Shown here piece after piece: positions 63,609 through 64,000 of a stretch of 64,000 nt of DNA. Source of the DNA: Eriocheir sinensis (taxonomy: Eukaryota > Arthropoda > Malacostraca > Decapoda > Varunidae); assembly GCF_024679095.1 (NCBI RefSeq), contig NC_066553.1:4097488-4161487 (forward strand). Reading direction: 5' to 3'. Below the pieces are notes generated by a model. It was not told the DNA's origin and searched no databases. It saw only the letters and a list, made by a program, of their open reading frames with translations. Every line of letters begins with the position of its first letter. Position 1 is the first letter of the stretch. A program made the translations under genes and the position numbers.

Positions 63609-63950
63609 GTGGTGGTGGTGGTGGTGGTGAAGAATAGGGAGGAATCTACGCTCATTACTTATCCGTTTTTCAGCTCAAAGTAGAACACCGAGGCAATATT
63701 CATGTTTTGTTCTTTGGTCCTTTTGCCGTCCACTAGGAACCTAATGTATGGCAAGATGGCGAGGTGTTCATAGTCGAGGAGATACACTTCTTTCTCTTGA
63801 CAGCGTTTACTCATGTCCATATTGGGTAACTTTCTTATGGGTTGTGACACATCTTGACGTTACGAGACGGCACTGGGGTTCGAACTGTCTCTCCCCGGCT
63901 CTTCCCTTCCATAGCGTGACACTCCAGCCCTCTCGACCACCGCGCCCCTT
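63609..63950 (-). mobile_element. tRNA-headed composite repeat (SINE-like), minus strand
   Basis: On the minus strand a head at about 63950-63866 has an A-box-like TGGTCGAGAGG and a B-box-like GTTCGAACC, separated by more than a standard tRNA spacing, as in serine/leucine-type tRNAs with a long variable arm. Arm pairing is poor, so a pseudo-tRNA or SINE head is preferred over a tRNA gene. A body follows, including an open frame (63850-63659), and the unit ends in (ACC)n at 63609-63630. The outer limits are not certain. Confidence 0.55.
63659..63850 (-). CDS. Open frame downstream of the tRNA-like head (unrecognised)
   Basis: Sixty-odd codons read NMDMSKRCQEKEVYLLDYEH, LAILPYIRFLVDGKRTKEQN and MNIASVFYFELKNG, then TAA. 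Composition and codon choice look protein-like, unlike the surrounding repeats, and I see no frameshift. There is no good ATG before NMDM; translation could start at M in MDMSK. It may be an exon fused to the SINE, or a frame carried by the repeat itself. I do not recognise a family. Confidence 0.3.
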   Translation of the reverse strand: MSQPIRKLPNMDMSKRCQEKEVYLLDYEHLAILPYIRFLVDGKRTKEQNMNIASVFYFELKNG

Positions 63951-64000
63951 GTCGAAAAGATACATTGAGGGACGCGAATTGTCATTTCCCCGCACACAGC

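Noticed and set aside
63866..63950. Functional serine or leucine tRNA on the minus strand
   Set aside because: The T-arm flanks do not pair well and the acceptor ends do not match. A SINE head fits better.

Overview
This is a window of nuclear DNA from a eukaryote with a repeat-rich genome. The extreme density and length of dinucleotide microsatellites, long homopurine and homopyrimidine tracts, a Jockey-type LINE relic, tRNA-headed SINE-like elements and several short dispersed families together suggest a decapod crustacean, most likely a brachyuran crab. That assignment rests on general familiarity with such genomes and was not searched. I found no complete protein-coding gene. Almost all long open frames are translations of simple repeats (poly-S/L, R/E, C/V, H/T, Y/I) and are artefacts. 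No rRNA, CRISPR array, bacterial operon or functional tRNA is visible.

Layout. 0-5 kb: a C-rich polypyrimidine tract, (AC)n, several minisatellites and the first copy of a ~200-230 bp element with imperfect terminal inverted repeats (called TIR-230 here). 5-12 kb: mostly unique AT-rich DNA, an inverted pair of ~125 bp A-tailed retroposon-like copies (called GCTT here), a tRNA-headed SINE abutting (AT)n, and a second TIR-230. 12-14 kb: a five-unit tandem array with an identity gradient and a duplicated candidate exon. 14.7-17.2 kb: a purine-rich zone with (AG)n arrays. 17.6 kb: a LINE reverse-transcriptase fragment. 18.9 kb: TIR-230. 21-26 kb: (TG)n-(AG)n, a GC-rich block beside ~210 bp of (TA)n, a decayed Jockey-like LINE, then 908 bp of almost perfect (TG)n. 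26-36 kb: purine-rich DNA with a local duplication, three tandem TIR-230 units, long (AG)n arrays and a ~480 bp GGAGGAAGAAGA-like tract. 36-46 kb: more microsatellites, a possible proline/glycine-rich exon at 38.1 kb, TIR-230 on the minus strand, two minisatellites and ~2.4 kb of polypyrimidine DNA. 46-54.9 kb: complex tandem arrays, one interrupted by a GCTT insertion, an ankyrin-like relic abutting TIR-230, and a diverged segmental duplication. 55-64 kb: further tandem arrays, another array interrupted by a GCTT copy, a ~113 bp dispersed duplication, 240 bp of (TG)n and a tRNA-headed composite repeat at the right edge.

The features do not form a pathway. The most useful new content is two short interspersed families, with about ten copies each. 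TIR-230 looks like a MITE. GCTT looks like a SINE, or the truncated 3' end of a LINE, and its tail resembles the sequence after the C-terminal coding region of the local Jockey-like relic. The tandem arrays with dated insertions, the segmental duplication and the few exon-like islands come next. Homology calls come from reading the sequence by eye.
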